This document shows, in pieces, positions 33,330-33,514 of a stretch of DNA of 33,514 nucleotides. The notes under the pieces are model-generated. The model saw only the letters and a list, made by a program, of their open reading frames with translations. It ran no database searches and had not been told where the DNA came from. Numbering within the stretch: position 1 is the stretch's first letter; the number at the start of each line of letters is the position of its first letter. Source of the DNA: Actinokineospora enzanensis DSM 44649 (GTDB lineage Bacteria > Actinomycetota > Actinomycetes > Mycobacteriales > Pseudonocardiaceae); the NCBI RefSeq assembly GCF_000374445.1, contig NZ_KB894454.1, positions 1 to 33,514 of the forward strand. Direction: 5' to 3'. A program made the position numbers and the translations under genes.

Positions 33330-33514
33330 TGGTGGAATCCTGCCTGATGCCTGCTGCGTTCGATCGTCTGGCCCTGGGTGTGGTGCCGGGGCGGGGTGTG
33401 GAGTGGGTGGCTGACCTGCGGGATTATCTGGCTCGGGTGCCTGATCCGCGGGATCGGCGGGGTGTGCGGTATCCGGTGGGGTCGTTGCTGGCGTTGGCCG
33501 CGGCGGCGGTGTTG
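33323..33514 (+). CDS. ISAs1-like transposase, N-terminal fragment (continues beyond window)
   Basis: The frame is open from GTG 33323 to the right edge (64 codons). GTG 33329 and 33332 and ATG 33347 (MPAAFDRLALG) are alternatives; GGAG at 33315-33318 suits 33323 or 33329. WVADLRDYLARVPDPRDRRG followed by VRYPVGSLLALAAAAVL is the typical N-terminus of ISAs1-family transposases (DDE_Tnp_1-associated domain, DPRDRRG signature). The DDE catalytic core is outside the window, so intactness cannot be judged. It has lower GC3 than the housekeeping genes before it. It lies just downstream of rdgB, where the conserved gene block ends. Confidence 0.85.
   Translation, partial: MPVVESCLMPAAFDRLALGVVPGRGVEWVADLRDYLARVPDPRDRRGVRYPVGSLLALAAAAVL

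Overview
The window is very GC-rich, uses GTG (once TTG) starts freely, and has short gaps with GTGA-type stop/start overlaps. It carries several actinobacterial signatures: the clpS / DUF2017 / P1 peptidase / mec / cysO / cysM / rhomboid / murI / MBL / rph / rdgB series known from Mycobacterium (Rv1331 to Rv1341), a ctaD-serB pair (as Rv3043c-Rv3042c), and a CysO-type sulfur carrier with its JAMM protease. A filamentous actinomycete of the Pseudonocardiaceae type is the best guess. This is inferred from gene content, not from a database match.

Layout. (1) 1-2.7 kb: a minus-strand sigma factor continued by a zinc finger, a membrane helix and a Pro-rich tail runs off the left edge. It is divergent from a secreted CAP-domain protein and followed by an ankyrin-repeat protein. 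(2) 2.8-8 kb: tex (minus), a large secreted VWA/Calx-beta protein and a cold-shock protein, separated by strong hairpins. (3) 8-10.3 kb: a compact regulated locus with a TetR repressor and a small membrane protein (minus), two matched 16-bp palindromes, and a divergent FAD monooxygenase. (4) 10.4-14.2 kb: small anchored and enzymatic genes (NTF2-like, DinB/DUF664, M50-like peptidase, TetR) and a divergent proA-type dehydrogenase. (5) 14.3-19.1 kb: ctaD, serB, a GNAT acetyltransferase and a Pth2-like protein. (6) 19.3-22.5 kb: a DinG/XPD-type iron-sulfur helicase with a small downstream gene, divergent from a secreted protein. (7) 23-24.9 kb: pncA-pncB for nicotinate salvage, divergent from (8) 25-33.1 kb, the conserved clpS-to-rdgB block. 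It combines ClpS adaptor, CysO/Mec/CysM cysteine synthesis, MurI, a probable cAMP phosphodiesterase, RNase PH and ITP/XTP pyrophosphatase. (9) A transposase start (ISAs1-like) lies at the right edge.

The less expected signals are: the sigma/zinc-finger/TM fusion with its G-rich repeat; a dispersed intergenic repeat built on paired TTGTCCACA-like (DnaA-box-like) cores; the twin palindromic operators of the TetR/monooxygenase locus; a 169-bp MITE-like element with perfect 25-bp inverted ends between cysM and an SRPBCC gene; a CysO whose Gly-Gly is followed by two extra residues; and a triplicated TDLN[TA][TL] motif at the presumed self-cleavage site of the P1 peptidase. No rRNA, tRNA or CRISPR was recognised.
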